A stretch of 37,596 bases of DNA from Micromonospora endolithica. GTDB lineage: Bacteria; Actinomycetota; Actinomycetes; Mycobacteriales; Micromonosporaceae. Positions 29,267 through 37,021 of the stretch are shown here, piece after piece (the first letter of the stretch is position 1; each line of letters begins with the position of its first letter). A program made the position numbers and the translations under genes. The notes under the pieces are model-generated. The model searched no databases, had not been told where the DNA came from, and saw nothing but the letters and a program-made list of their open reading frames with translations. Location of the stretch: positions 1-37,596 of the forward strand of contig NZ_RBAK01000025.1 of NCBI RefSeq assembly GCF_003626595.1. Direction: 5' to 3'.

Positions 29267-30352
29267 GTGAGCCAGCAGGTCCGGGGAGTCATCTCCCGCA
29301 GCAAGGGCGCACCGGTCGAGGTCACCACGATCGTGGTCCCCGACCCCGGTCCGGGTGAGGCCGTCGTACGGGTCCAGAGCTGCGGTGTCTGCCACACCGA
29401 CCTGCACTACCGCGAGGGCGGCATCAACGACGACTACCCGTTCCTGCTCGGCCACGAGGCGGCCGGGATCGTGGAGCAGGTCGGTGAGGGCGTCGACTCG
29501 GTCGCGCCCGGCGACTTCGTGGTGCTGAACTGGCGGGCCGTCTGCGGCGTGTGCCGGGCCTGCCGGCGGGGTCGACCCTGGTACTGCTTCGACACCCACA
29601 ACGCGGCCCGGAAGATGACCCTCACCGACGGCACCGAGCTGAGCCCGGCCCTGGGCATCGGCGCCTTCGCGGAGAAGACCCTGGTGCACGCCGGGCAGTG
29701 CACCAAGGTCGACCCGTCCGCCCGGCCGGCGGCGGTGGGCCTGCTCGGCTGCGGCGTGATGGCCGGCCTGGGCGCGGCGATGAACACCGGCGGCGTCACC
29801 CGGGGCGACTCGGTCGCGGTCATCGGCTGCGGCGGGGTCGGGGACGCGGCGGTGGCCGGTGCGGCCCTCGCCGGGGCGACGACGATCGTCGCGGTGGACA
29901 CCGACGCCCGCAAGCTCGACTTGGCGCGCAGGTTCGGGGCCACCCACACGGTGAACGCCTCCGCCGAGGATCCGGTCGAGGCGATCCGCGCGGCCACCGG
30001 CGGCTTCGGCGCCGACGTGGTCATCGACGCGGTCGGCCGCCCGGAGACCTGGAAGCAGGCCTTCTACGCCCGTGACCTGGCCGGCACCGTCGTGCTGGTG
30101 GGCGTACCCACCCCGGACATGACGGTGGACCTGCCGCTGCTGGACGTTTTCGGCCGCGGCGGCGCGCTGAAGTCCAGCTGGTACGGCGACTGCCTGCCCA
30201 GCCGGGACTTCCCGCTGCTCACCGAGCTGTACCTTCAGGGCCGGCTCGACCTGGACGCCTTCGTCACCGAGGAGATCGCGCTGGACCAGGTCGAGGAGGC
30301 GTTCGACCGGATGCACCACGGTGACGTGCTGCGCTCGGTGGTGGTCTTCTGA
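29267..30352 (+). CDS. mscR: S-(hydroxymethyl)mycothiol dehydrogenase / S-nitrosomycothiol reductase
   Basis: 361 aa from GTG 29267, chosen because GGAGG lies just upstream and MSQQVRGVISRSKGAPVEV is the family N-terminus. It is a zinc-containing class III-like alcohol dehydrogenase: catalytic zinc in CGVCHTDLHYREGG and GHEAAG, structural zinc in CGVCRACRRGRPWYC (C-x2-C-x2-C-x7-C), and NAD-binding GCGGVGDAA near 190. It oxidises the formaldehyde-mycothiol adduct and reduces S-nitrosomycothiol, so it implies that the host makes mycothiol. The stop overlaps the next ATG (TGATG), coupling it to the MBL-fold partner seen beside mscR in other actinomycetes. Confidence 0.94.
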   Translation: MSQQVRGVISRSKGAPVEVTTIVVPDPGPGEAVVRVQSCGVCHTDLHYREGGINDDYPFLLGHEAAGIVEQVGEGVDSVAPGDFVVLNWRAVCGVCRACRRGRPWYCFDTHNAARKMTLTDGTELSPALGIGAFAEKTLVHAGQCTKVDPSARPAAVGLLGCGVMAGLGAAMNTGGVTRGDSVAVIGCGGVGDAAVAGAALAGATTIVAVDTDARKLDLARRFGATHTVNASAEDPVEAIRAATGGFGADVVIDAVGRPETWKQAFYARDLAGTVVLVGVPTPDMTVDLPLLDVFGRGGALKSSWYGDCLPSRDFPLLTELYLQGRLDLDAFVTEEIALDQVEEAFDRMHHGDVLRSVVVF

Positions 30353-30981
30353 TGGCCGCCCGGGTCGACCACGCCGTCACCTCCGGCACGTTCTCGCTGG
30401 ACGGCCAGACCTTCGACGTGGACAACAACGTGTGGATCGTCGGCGACGACACCGAGTGCGTGGTGGTCGACGCCCCGCACGACGTGGACGCGATCCTCGC
30501 CGCCGTCGCCGGCCGCCGGGTCCGCGCGATCCTCGCCACCCACGCCCACGACGACCACGTACGGGTCGCGCCGGTGCTGTCCGGGGCCACCGGTGCGCCG
30601 GTGCTGCTGCACCCCGCCGACCGGGTGCTGTGGGACCTGGTGCACCCCGACCGGGAGCCGGACGGTGACCTGCGCGACGGGCAGCGGGTCGAGGTGGCCG
30701 GGACGACGCTGACCGTGCTGCACACCCCCGGGCACAGCCCCGGCGCGTGCAGCTTCCACGCGCCCGACCTCGGCGTGGTGTTCACCGGGGACACCCTGTT
30801 CGCCGGCGGCCCGGGCGCGACCGGCCGCTCCTACAGCGACTTCGGCACCATCGTCACCTCGATCCGGGAGCGCCTGCTGACGTTGCCGCCGCCGACGGTG
30901 GTGCACACCGGGCACGGCGACAGCACCACGGTCGCCGCCGAGGCACCGCACCTGCCGGAGTGGATCGCGCGCGGCCACTGA
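30352..30981 (+). CDS. MBL-fold hydrolase partner of MscR
   Basis: 209 aa, ATG overlapping the mscR stop. The metal-binding set of the glyoxalase II-like MBL family is complete: THAHDDH (HxHxDH, about residue 63-69), HTPGHSPGACSF near 124, FTGDTLFAGG near 143 and VVHTGHGD near 184. By its invariable pairing with mscR in mycothiol-containing actinomycetes it is thought to hydrolyse S-formylmycothiol or a related thioester, regenerating mycothiol. That role is inferred from context, and other thioester substrates are possible. Cytosolic, no signal peptide. Confidence 0.92.
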   Translation: MAARVDHAVTSGTFSLDGQTFDVDNNVWIVGDDTECVVVDAPHDVDAILAAVAGRRVRAILATHAHDDHVRVAPVLSGATGAPVLLHPADRVLWDLVHPDREPDGDLRDGQRVEVAGTTLTVLHTPGHSPGACSFHAPDLGVVFTGDTLFAGGPGATGRSYSDFGTIVTSIRERLLTLPPPTVVHTGHGDSTTVAAEAPHLPEWIARGH

Positions 30982-31005
30982 CCCCACGGCGTCCCCGGCC
31001 GTTGC

Positions 31006-31011
31006 TAGGCT
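31006..31011 (+). promoter_or_regulatory. -10 hexamer for a leaderless VOC gene
   Basis: TAGGCT fits TANNNT and ends eight bases before ATG 31020, which lacks a Shine-Dalgarno sequence. Transcription starting at the ATG would give a leaderless mRNA. No -35 is evident at standard spacing. Confidence 0.4.
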
Positions 31012-31019
31012 GCGTCGCC

Positions 31020-31496
31020 ATGACCGCCGACGACGCCCCGCCCGTCCCCGTCGTACGCCAGCTCCGGCTGGTCGTGGAGGCCGCCGACTACGACGCCGCG
31101 GTGCGGTTCTTCCGCGACGCGCTCGGCCTGCCCGAGCAGGCGGCGTACGCCGGGGAGGGCGACGCCCGGGTGGTCATCCTCGACGCCGGCCGGGCCACCC
31201 TGGAGATCGCGAACCCGGCGCAGAAGGCGATGATCGACGAGGTCGAGGTGGGCCGGCAGGTGGCGCCGAGGTTGCGGCTGGCGTTCGAGGTGGACGACGG
31301 GCGGTCCGCCACCCGACGACTGGTCGACGCCGGCGCCACCGAGGTCGCGCCGCCCACGGTGACGCCGTGGCAGTCGCTGAACTCCCGACTGGACGCACCG
31401 GCCGGCCTGCACATCACCCTGTTCCAGGAACTGCGCGACCCGGACGAGCGGGCCGATCTCGACGGGTTCGGCACCGAGGGCGACCGGGCGGGCTGA
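31020..31496 (+). CDS. VOC-family (glyoxalase/dioxygenase fold) protein
   Basis: 158 aa from ATG 31020. Two beta-alpha-beta-beta-beta modules are visible: VVRQLRLVVEAADYDAAVRFFRDALGLPE ... VVILDAGRATLEIANP and APRLRLAFEVDDGRSATRRLVDAGATEV ... SLNSRLDAPAGLHITLFQEL. The Glu in ATLEIA and the terminal hydrophobic strand are typical of vicinal-oxygen-chelate folds, which bind divalent metal or small ligands. The substrate cannot be predicted. It lies 38 bp after the MBL gene and eight bp before the DUF3626 gene, and appears to have its own leaderless promoter. Confidence 0.88.
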   Translation: MTADDAPPVPVVRQLRLVVEAADYDAAVRFFRDALGLPEQAAYAGEGDARVVILDAGRATLEIANPAQKAMIDEVEVGRQVAPRLRLAFEVDDGRSATRRLVDAGATEVAPPTVTPWQSLNSRLDAPAGLHITLFQELRDPDERADLDGFGTEGDRAG

Positions 31497-31504
31497 CCGC
31501 CGCC

Positions 31505-32665
31505 GTGCTGACCGCCGCCCAGCGGGCCGCCCTGGCCCACGTACGCGATCGGGCCCTGTCGCGGCGTCCGGCCGCCCTGGCCGTCATCGCCCGGGTGCTC
31601 GCCGGTTCCGGGATCGGCCACCGTCCGGAGGAGATGATCGCGGCGATCGGCCGGCACGGGCGGTTGACCGTCAACTTCCACCCGGACCGGCTGTGCGCCG
31701 ACGGCCGACCGGTCGCCGAGGCGCTGCTCGACGAGGGCGTGTACCGCAGCCAGTTCGTCACCGGCATCTCCAACGGTGGGCTGACCGCGTACCCGGGCGG
31801 CGACCGGGACCGCTGGGAGGAGGCGATGTTCGGTGGCGCGTACCAGACACCGGGCGTACGCCCCGGCGACCGGCCGGTGTACGGCGGCCTGAACCTGCTC
31901 GACCACCCGGACGGCGCGTGTCCGCGGTTCGGCTCCTGCCACCTGGTGCTGCGCCCGGAGGTGTCGGCCCGCACCACGTTCACGTTCGGCGACAGCCACC
32001 TGCTGCCCCGTGACCACGGCACCGTGGACGTGTTCGAGCCGGTGCTGGCGGCGCTGCTCACCGCCGCCGCGGACACCGGCGTGGCCCTCGGCGTGCCGGC
32101 CGATCTGGTCACCCTGGTGCGGACGGTGCTGCGTCGGCGCGAGGACGCCGTCGAGACCCGGGCGCGGAGGGCGGCCGGAACGACGGCGCGGGCGGTGGCC
32201 GGCACCGGCGGGTCGACCCGCCCGGCCAGGGCCGGGCGGCCCGCCGGTCGGGCATTGGACGACTACGTCGAGGCTCAGGTCCACGGCACCGTTCACCTGG
32301 CCCGGGACGTCGAGGCCCTGGTGGTGGACCCGTCCTTCGACGGCACCGCGGTCGGCGCCACCCTGGACCGGCTGTCCCACCGACACCGCGTGCCGCTGCG
32401 CCGCCACGCCGGGTTCGTGCTGCCGGTCGACGGGATCGACCCGGACTTCCGGGGCCCGGCGATACCACCGCTGGCGGCCCGGGTGCACGCGGAGTTCGCC
32501 AATCCCGGCGATCCGGTGGACGCGGCCCTGGTCGGCCGCGCGGCCGTCTCGGTGGTCACCGAACCGGACCGGTGGGCCGACCGGGGGCCGACCGAGGTCA
32601 CGCTGCAGCACCTCAAGCAGCTCTGGCACGTCCTCGTCCGGTACGGCACCCCACACGACCGCTGA
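31505..32665 (+). CDS. DUF3626 protein
   Basis: 386 aa from GTG 31505, eight bases after the VOC stop, so probably translationally linked. It has the DUF3626 signature order: LTVNFHPDRLCADGRPVAEALLDEGVYRSQFVTGISNGGLTAYPGGDRDRWEEAMFGGAYQ, RPVYGGLNLLDHPDGACPRFGSCHLVLRPEV, TFTFGDSHLLP, and LDDYVEAQVHGTVHLARDVEALVVDPSFDGT. Conserved His, Asp, Arg and Cys residues suggest an enzyme, perhaps related to ADP-ribosyltransferase-like toxins, but the family has no proven activity I can name. A low-complexity Arg/Ala/Gly linker (about 220-255) splits the two halves. Confidence 0.87.
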   Translation: MLTAAQRAALAHVRDRALSRRPAALAVIARVLAGSGIGHRPEEMIAAIGRHGRLTVNFHPDRLCADGRPVAEALLDEGVYRSQFVTGISNGGLTAYPGGDRDRWEEAMFGGAYQTPGVRPGDRPVYGGLNLLDHPDGACPRFGSCHLVLRPEVSARTTFTFGDSHLLPRDHGTVDVFEPVLAALLTAAADTGVALGVPADLVTLVRTVLRRREDAVETRARRAAGTTARAVAGTGGSTRPARAGRPAGRALDDYVEAQVHGTVHLARDVEALVVDPSFDGTAVGATLDRLSHRHRVPLRRHAGFVLPVDGIDPDFRGPAIPPLAARVHAEFANPGDPVDAALVGRAAVSVVTEPDRWADRGPTEVTLQHLKQLWHVLVRYGTPHDR

Positions 32666-32715
32666 CCGATCCGATCCGAACGTCGGCGGCGTCCGTTTTT
32701 GATCGCTCGGGTCCG

Positions 32716-32906
32716 GTCGTGTCGAGGTGTCCCGACTTCCGGAGTGACCTCGATCGCAGACTCCGCACGACCCTTTGCCTCCGGAATGCCACTACCGGTA
32801 ACCAGGTTGTGTCCCCCGTACCGCCGGAGAGCAAACCCCAGCCGGCGCTGCCAATCCCCCAGGAGTGCTCACCCCGGAGCGCTTCGCCTGACCGAAAGGG
32901 CACATC
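32716..32906 (+). ncRNA. Structured 5' leader (candidate cis-regulatory RNA) of the lysozyme-like gene
   Basis: Three nested or serial helices can be drawn. First, GTCGTG-TCGAGGT (32716-32728) pairs with ACCTCGA (32747-32753) and CACGAC (32766-32771), with a 12-base one-sided bulge. Second, TTTGCCTCCGG (32774-32784) pairs with CCGGAGAGCAAA (32824-32835) leaving a single bulged A. Third, GCGCT (32845-32849) pairs with AGCGC (32878-32882). The leader is about 190 nt and much longer than neighbouring leaders. Cell-wall hydrolase genes in actinomycetes often follow c-di-AMP (ydaO) riboswitches, but I do not see that consensus here. Confidence 0.5.
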
Positions 32907-33608
32907 GTGAAGGACGACTTCACTCGATGGCTCCCGGCCATCGCGAAGGACTCGAACCGCAAGATCGCGCTCAGTGTCGTCGGTGTCGCCGCCCTCGGCG
33001 GTCTGGCCTTCGGACCGACCGCCGTCGCCGCGCCCGTGGTCGGCGGCCCCCACCAGGGCGCGGTGGCCGCGATCGAGAAGGCCACCGGCCGAGCCGGCAC
33101 CGAGGGCGTGACCGTCGAGTCGGGCCTCACCACCGGCGGTGCCACCGACGAGCCGGGCGCCGGCAAGCCCACCCGGGACCAGCTGATCCCGCACGGTGTG
33201 GAGGGCGCCCAGTCCCGCATTCCGCTGGACGACGCGCAGCGCGAGAACGCCAAGGCCATCATCGAGGTGGCCAAGAAGACCGGTGTCGGCGAGCGCGGCG
33301 CGGTGATCGGCATCGCCACCTCGCTGCAGGAGTCGAAGCTCTACAACCTGGGTCACCTCGGCGCGTACAACGACCACGACTCGCAGGGCCTGTTCCAGCA
33401 GCGGCCCTCGTCGGGCTGGGGCACGGTGGAGCAGATCACCGACCCGGATTACTCGGCGACGGCGTTCTTCAACGCGCTCAAGAACATCGGCGGCTGGCAG
33501 GAGCTGCCGCTGACCACGGCCGCGCAGACGGTGCAGGTCTCGGCCTACCCCTTCGCGTACGCGCAGTGGGAGGAGCAGGCGGCGGACATCGTCTCCCAGC
33601 TCTGGTGA
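32907..33608 (+). CDS. Secreted lysozyme-fold (transglycosylase-like) cell-wall protein
   Basis: 233 aa from GTG 32907, with GAAAGGG six bases upstream. The N-terminus MKDDFTRWLPAIAKDSNRKIALSVVGVAALGGLAFGPTAVAA is a long basic leader plus Sec signal cleaved near AVAA-P. A Gly/Thr-rich spacer follows, then a lysozyme-like domain (about 110-233): GERGAVIGIATSLQESKLYNLGHLGAYNDHDSQGLFQQRPSSGWGTVEQITDPDYSATAFFNAL. The Glu of LQES is the probable catalytic acid, and D-SQGLFQQR is the family hallmark. It probably cleaves or binds peptidoglycan during growth. The structured leader suggests ligand-dependent control. A very strong bidirectional hairpin follows. Confidence 0.85.
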   Translation: MKDDFTRWLPAIAKDSNRKIALSVVGVAALGGLAFGPTAVAAPVVGGPHQGAVAAIEKATGRAGTEGVTVESGLTTGGATDEPGAGKPTRDQLIPHGVEGAQSRIPLDDAQRENAKAIIEVAKKTGVGERGAVIGIATSLQESKLYNLGHLGAYNDHDSQGLFQQRPSSGWGTVEQITDPDYSATAFFNALKNIGGWQELPLTTAAQTVQVSAYPFAYAQWEEQAADIVSQLW

Positions 33609-33620
33609 CATCCGTACGGC

Positions 33621-33654
33621 CCGACCGGCCGGCCCTCTCGGGCCGGCCGGTCGG
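33621..33654. terminator. Strong bidirectional terminator, 15-bp perfect stem
   Basis: CCGACCGGCCGGCCC (33621-33635) and GGGCCGGCCGGTCGG (33640-33654) flank a TCTC tetraloop. It separates the convergent lysozyme-like gene (stop 33608) and phoD (stop 33675) and can end both transcripts. Confidence 0.85.
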
Positions 33655-33674
33655 TGTCTGTCCGGGTACGCCGG

Positions 33675-35297
33675 TCAGGACGTCGGGGCGCTCTCCCGGC
33701 GCAGGCGCGACGAGCCGGCCCCCACCGACCAGCCGGCCACCCAGCGGCTGGCGGACGCGGCGCGGGTGCGGTCGGCCAGGTGGTACCAGTCCATCCGGCA
33801 ACGATCCCGGGTCACCTCCAGCACGCCGTAGCCGTGCCCGTCCAACTCCGTCCACCGCACGTGCGGGTTGGTCGACCGGACCAGCCCGGCACCCAGCAGG
33901 CTGAGCGCGTTGCCGGCCGGCAGGTTCAGAAAGTCGTTGACGTTGTCACTGGTCACCGATGGCACCACGAACTCGGCGGCGGCCGGGTTGGTCGAACCGG
34001 TGGCCCTCGTGGTCACCTCGTTCGCCCACGAGGTGTGGATGTCGCCGGTCAGAAAGACGACGTCCCGGGTACCGGCGGCGCGCAGGTGGTCGACGAGTTC
34101 GTTCCGGTCGGCGTTGTAGCCGTCCCACTGGTCGGTGTTCAGCACGGCGCCGTTCTGCGGGACGCCCAGCAGGGCGCCGAGCGGGCCGAGCAGCCACGCC
34201 GGCAGCGCACCGACGTCCAGCCGGGACATCATCACCGGGTTGCCGACCAGCTTCCACCGGGCGTCGGAGGAGGTCAGGCCGGCCTTGAGCCAGGCCATCT
34301 GTGCGTCACCGGTGATCGTCCGCCGGGGATCGTCCACCGCGACCCCGGACGCCTGCTGCGAGCGGTAGGTTCGCAGGTCCAGCATGGACAGCTCGGCCAG
34401 CCGGCCGAACCGCAGCCGCCGGTAGATCGCGCCGTCGGCGCCGGTCCGCACCGGCATCCATTCGGCGTACGCACGCCGGGCCGCCGCCACCCGGTCGGCG
34501 AACACCCCCTCGGTGGCCGGGGTGTGGTTCTCCGCCCCGCCGGACCACTGGTCGTTGGCCACCTCGTGGTCGTCCCAGGTGATCACCCACGGCACCGCGG
34601 CGTGCAACGCCTGCAGGTCCGGGTCGGTCTTGTAGAGCGCGTGCCGGATCCGGTAGTCGGCCAGCGTCAGCGTCTCGTGCGCCGGACTGACCCGGCGCAC
34701 CACCGTGCCACCCGCGTCGAACTCCCCGGTGCCGTACTCGTAGAGATAGTCGCCCAGATGCACCACCAGGTTGAGGTCGCCGCGCTCGGCCAGGTGCCGG
34801 TACGCGGCGAAGAAGCCCGCCTCCCAGTTCGAGCAGGACACCACGCCCAGCCGCAGCCGGTCGATCTCGGCGTCCACCGGCGGCGCGGTCATCGTCCGCC
34901 CGGTCGGCGACCATCCACCGCCGTGACCGAAGCGGAACCAGTAGGTGGTGGCGGGGGCCAGGCCGGTCACCGCCACCTTCACCGTGTGGTCGCGGTCCGC
35001 GCCGGTGACCAGGGCGCCCTGGGCGGCGACCGTCGAGAAGTCGGGATCGGCCGACACCTGCCAGGCCACGTCCACGTCCGGGCCGCGACCGGAACCGGGC
35101 TGAGCCTCCTCGGTCGGGGTGAGCCGGGTCCACAGCAGAACCCCGTCGGGTAGCGGATCACCGGAGGCCACGCCGTGCCGGAAGGCGCCGTCCGCAGCCC
35201 GGGCCGGCCCGGTGAGGGCCGCACCGGCGAGGACGGCCGTGCCGGCGGACACGCCGGCGACACGCAGAAGGGTACGACGGTCGAGGGTGTTCGTCAT
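33675..35297 (-). CDS. phoD: PhoD-type secreted alkaline phosphatase
   Basis: 540 aa from ATG 35297. The Tat signal NTLDRRTLLRVAGVSAGTAVLAGAALTGPARAA precedes the PhoD N-terminal domain (FRHGVASGDPLPDGVLLWTRLTP). The metallophosphatase core follows: VVSCSNWEAGFFAAYRHLAER, VHLGDYLYEYG, VITWDDHEVANDQW, and FLTGDIHTSWANEV. PhoD enzymes are exported folded by Tat with Ca/Fe at the active site and release phosphate from mono- and diesters. The ATG has no Shine-Dalgarno; TAGACA eight bases upstream suggests a leaderless mRNA. Three imperfect 11-base-spaced repeats near 35351-35380 could be a PHO box. Confidence 0.94.
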   Translation of the reverse strand: MTNTLDRRTLLRVAGVSAGTAVLAGAALTGPARAADGAFRHGVASGDPLPDGVLLWTRLTPTEEAQPGSGRGPDVDVAWQVSADPDFSTVAAQGALVTGADRDHTVKVAVTGLAPATTYWFRFGHGGGWSPTGRTMTAPPVDAEIDRLRLGVVSCSNWEAGFFAAYRHLAERGDLNLVVHLGDYLYEYGTGEFDAGGTVVRRVSPAHETLTLADYRIRHALYKTDPDLQALHAAVPWVITWDDHEVANDQWSGGAENHTPATEGVFADRVAAARRAYAEWMPVRTGADGAIYRRLRFGRLAELSMLDLRTYRSQQASGVAVDDPRRTITGDAQMAWLKAGLTSSDARWKLVGNPVMMSRLDVGALPAWLLGPLGALLGVPQNGAVLNTDQWDGYNADRNELVDHLRAAGTRDVVFLTGDIHTSWANEVTTRATGSTNPAAAEFVVPSVTSDNVNDFLNLPAGNALSLLGAGLVRSTNPHVRWTELDGHGYGVLEVTRDRCRMDWYHLADRTRAASASRWVAGWSVGAGSSRLRRESAPTS

Positions 35298-35305
35298 GGT
35301 CTATG

Positions 35306-35311
35306 TGTCTA
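35306..35311 (-). promoter_or_regulatory. -10 hexamer of phoD (leaderless)
   Basis: TAGACA on the minus strand (TANNNA, close to TANNNT) ends eight bases before the phoD ATG, which has no Shine-Dalgarno. No clear -35 is present, compatible with activator dependence. Confidence 0.3.
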
Positions 35312-35350
35312 CCGGGGCGGGCGTACGTCACGCTGCACCCCGCGGTGACT

Positions 35351-35380
35351 GTTCGCCCAGCCTTCCGCCCCCGTTTCCGC
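35351..35380. promoter_or_regulatory. Possible PHO box upstream of phoD
   Basis: Three units spaced 11 bases apart, GTTCGCC (35351), CTTCCGC (35362) and GTTTCCG (35373), resemble the GTTCACC direct repeats bound by PhoP in streptomycetes. Only the first is a close match, and they are oriented on the plus strand, against phoD, so the call is tentative. Confidence 0.25.
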
Positions 35381-35404
35381 TCGCCGGCACCGTGCCCGGC
35401 CGGT

Positions 35405-35442
35405 CTCGTCGTCCGGGCCGACGGCCGGGCCCGGACGACGAG
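35405..35442 (-). terminator. Perfect 15-bp hairpin terminator after the secreted hydrolase
   Basis: CTCGTCGTCCGGGCC (35405-35419) and GGCCCGGACGACGAG (35428-35442) flank an 8-base loop. It lies 15 bases beyond the stop of the minus-strand hydrolase (35457) and upstream of phoD, isolating the two genes. Confidence 0.8.
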
Positions 35443-35456
35443 ATGGGGGGCGGGGC

Positions 35457-36827
35457 TCAGCAGGCGGGGTAGAGACGGCGGGTGCCGACGCCCGCGGCAT
35501 GGGCGGCCCGGTCACTGAACCGGCAGCCGTAGTTCGGCGCCGCCACCACCGCCCGGTCGGTGACCGTGTCGCCGGCCGGGCGCTTGCCGTGGCGTACCCA
35601 GGTGACCAGGTCGTCCCAGGCGGTGCCGGCCTCGGTCGGAGTGAACTCGCAGTGCTGCGCGGCCCGGATGGCCCGCTGCACGACCAGCTTGGCGCGGCCG
35701 TTCCTCGCCACGTCCCGGGCGTACGCCTGCTCCATCGAGAAGGGCACGAACAGGTCGCCGAGGTTGTGCAGGCTGACCACCGGGGCGGTGGGGCGGCCGG
35801 CGATGCGCGGCACCTCGGTCAGGGTGGGCAGCAGTCGCTGGAGCAGGTTCTCCGGGGCGACCCGGCGCACGGTGGAGTTGACGTCGACGGGGGAGTTCGG
35901 CCGGTAGCGGGTGAGCAGGTTCGTGGCGAGCTGACCGGGACGCTGGGCGGGGGAGTCACCGCCGTCGGTGACGCTGATGCCGAACAGGAAGTCCTTCCAG
36001 ATCGCGAAGGACGCGTCCGTGCCCGGGCGGGGACCGCCGGAGCGGTTGACGGTGATGTCCCGTAGTTGCCGGCCGCGCTCGTTGGTGATGCTCGGACTGG
36101 TCGGGGTGATTCCGGTGATGCCCAGCGCCACCTGGATCCGGGGCACCGCGTTGGTCAGGTAGTCCGGCGGCGTCGGATACGCGGGCACTCCCGCGATGGC
36201 CTGCGCGGCCAGGTTGTAGTCCAGGTAGAAGTCCAGCAGCTCGTGGTCACCGAGCACGCCGCACATCGGCAGGCCACCGTCGTAGTAGCCGGGGAACTGC
36301 TCCAACGAGCGGCCGATGACGTACCCGCCCATCGACACGCCGGCCAGGTAGGTCCGCTGGGGACGCTTGACCAACCGTCCGAAGTGGTCGGCCAGGTCCT
36401 TGGTGCCGAGCACGCCGGCCCGGATGTCGAAGCCGTTGCGGTAGTACGACGACGACGCCCAGGCGTACCCCTGCTCCAGCAGGCGTTGCCGCAGGCCGAA
36501 GCCGGGGGTCTCGGGTGACAGCACGGTGGTCTGGCCCCGGTAGCCGTGCGCCCACATGACCAGGTCGCCGTTCCACTTCGCCGGGACCTCGACGATGTAC
36601 GCCGAGTGCCGGTGCACGCCCTGCCGCACGGTGGTCGGTGCGCCGCCCACGACGAGCGGGTCCAGCGGCGGGTTGCTGATGGTGTAGCCGGGCAGTGGCT
36701 GCGTACCGTCGGCGTGCCGGTCGCCGGCGGCGGAGGCCGGCGCGGCGCCGGCGAGGCCGACCGCGACGGCCAGTGCCACGCCGGCGCCGAGTAGGCGGCG
36801 GAGGGTACGGGTGGTGGACGACGCCAT
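35457..36827 (-). CDS. Secreted alpha/beta-hydrolase
   Basis: 456 aa from ATG 36827, with AGGGAG about six bases upstream. The signal peptide MASSTTRTLRRLLGAGVALAVAVGLAGAAPASAA is cleaved near ASA-A. The mature enzyme shows AYIVEVPAKWNGDLVMWAHGYRGQ (strand and oxyanion turn), SSSYYRNGFDIRAG, the nucleophile elbow GVSMGG (Ser near residue 178), VSLHNLGDLFVPFSMEQAYARDV with a possible acidic residue near 375, and a His in AAQHCEFTPTEAGTAWDDLVTWV. Several Cys may form disulfides, with the last residue Cys. The substrate is unknown; an extracellular ester or polyester is plausible. It has a near-consensus promoter followed by a large inverted repeat, indicating tight repression. Confidence 0.87.
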   Translation of the reverse strand: MASSTTRTLRRLLGAGVALAVAVGLAGAAPASAAGDRHADGTQPLPGYTISNPPLDPLVVGGAPTTVRQGVHRHSAYIVEVPAKWNGDLVMWAHGYRGQTTVLSPETPGFGLRQRLLEQGYAWASSSYYRNGFDIRAGVLGTKDLADHFGRLVKRPQRTYLAGVSMGGYVIGRSLEQFPGYYDGGLPMCGVLGDHELLDFYLDYNLAAQAIAGVPAYPTPPDYLTNAVPRIQVALGITGITPTSPSITNERGRQLRDITVNRSGGPRPGTDASFAIWKDFLFGISVTDGGDSPAQRPGQLATNLLTRYRPNSPVDVNSTVRRVAPENLLQRLLPTLTEVPRIAGRPTAPVVSLHNLGDLFVPFSMEQAYARDVARNGRAKLVVQRAIRAAQHCEFTPTEAGTAWDDLVTWVRHGKRPAGDTVTDRAVVAAPNYGCRFSDRAAHAAGVGTRRLYPAC

Positions 36828-36876
36828 CGTCGCTCCCTGGGACGGGTGGCCGCCCGGTGGTGAGGCGGGCGGGACG

Positions 36877-36932
36877 GATACCTACCAGCCGGTAGGGATC
36901 TGAAACTAGGCACCCCCTTCCACCGGTGTCAA
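36877..36932 (-). promoter_or_regulatory. Promoter and overlapping inverted-repeat operator of the secreted hydrolase
   Basis: On the minus strand TTGACA (36927-36932) and TAGTTT (36903-36908) are 18 bases apart, the best sigma-70-like promoter in the window. Immediately downstream, at the expected transcription start, lies a 24-bp inverted repeat (36877-36900): GATACCTACC, AGCC, GGTAGGGATC, with 9 of 10 positions paired. The placement and symmetry suit a TetR-like repressor; none is encoded adjacent. Confidence 0.7.
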
Positions 36933-37021
36933 TGGCCGCCTGATCGTCCGGTCAGTCAGATCCCCGGTTGCTCCGCACCGGGCCGGCGGGTGCCGGTGTC
37001 GTCGTCGGCTTTCCTGATCGC

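Noticed and set aside
32668..32906. ydaO-type c-di-AMP riboswitch before the lysozyme-like gene.
   Set aside because: The gene class fits, but the conserved ydaO segments I would expect are not visible; I list it only as an unassigned structured leader.
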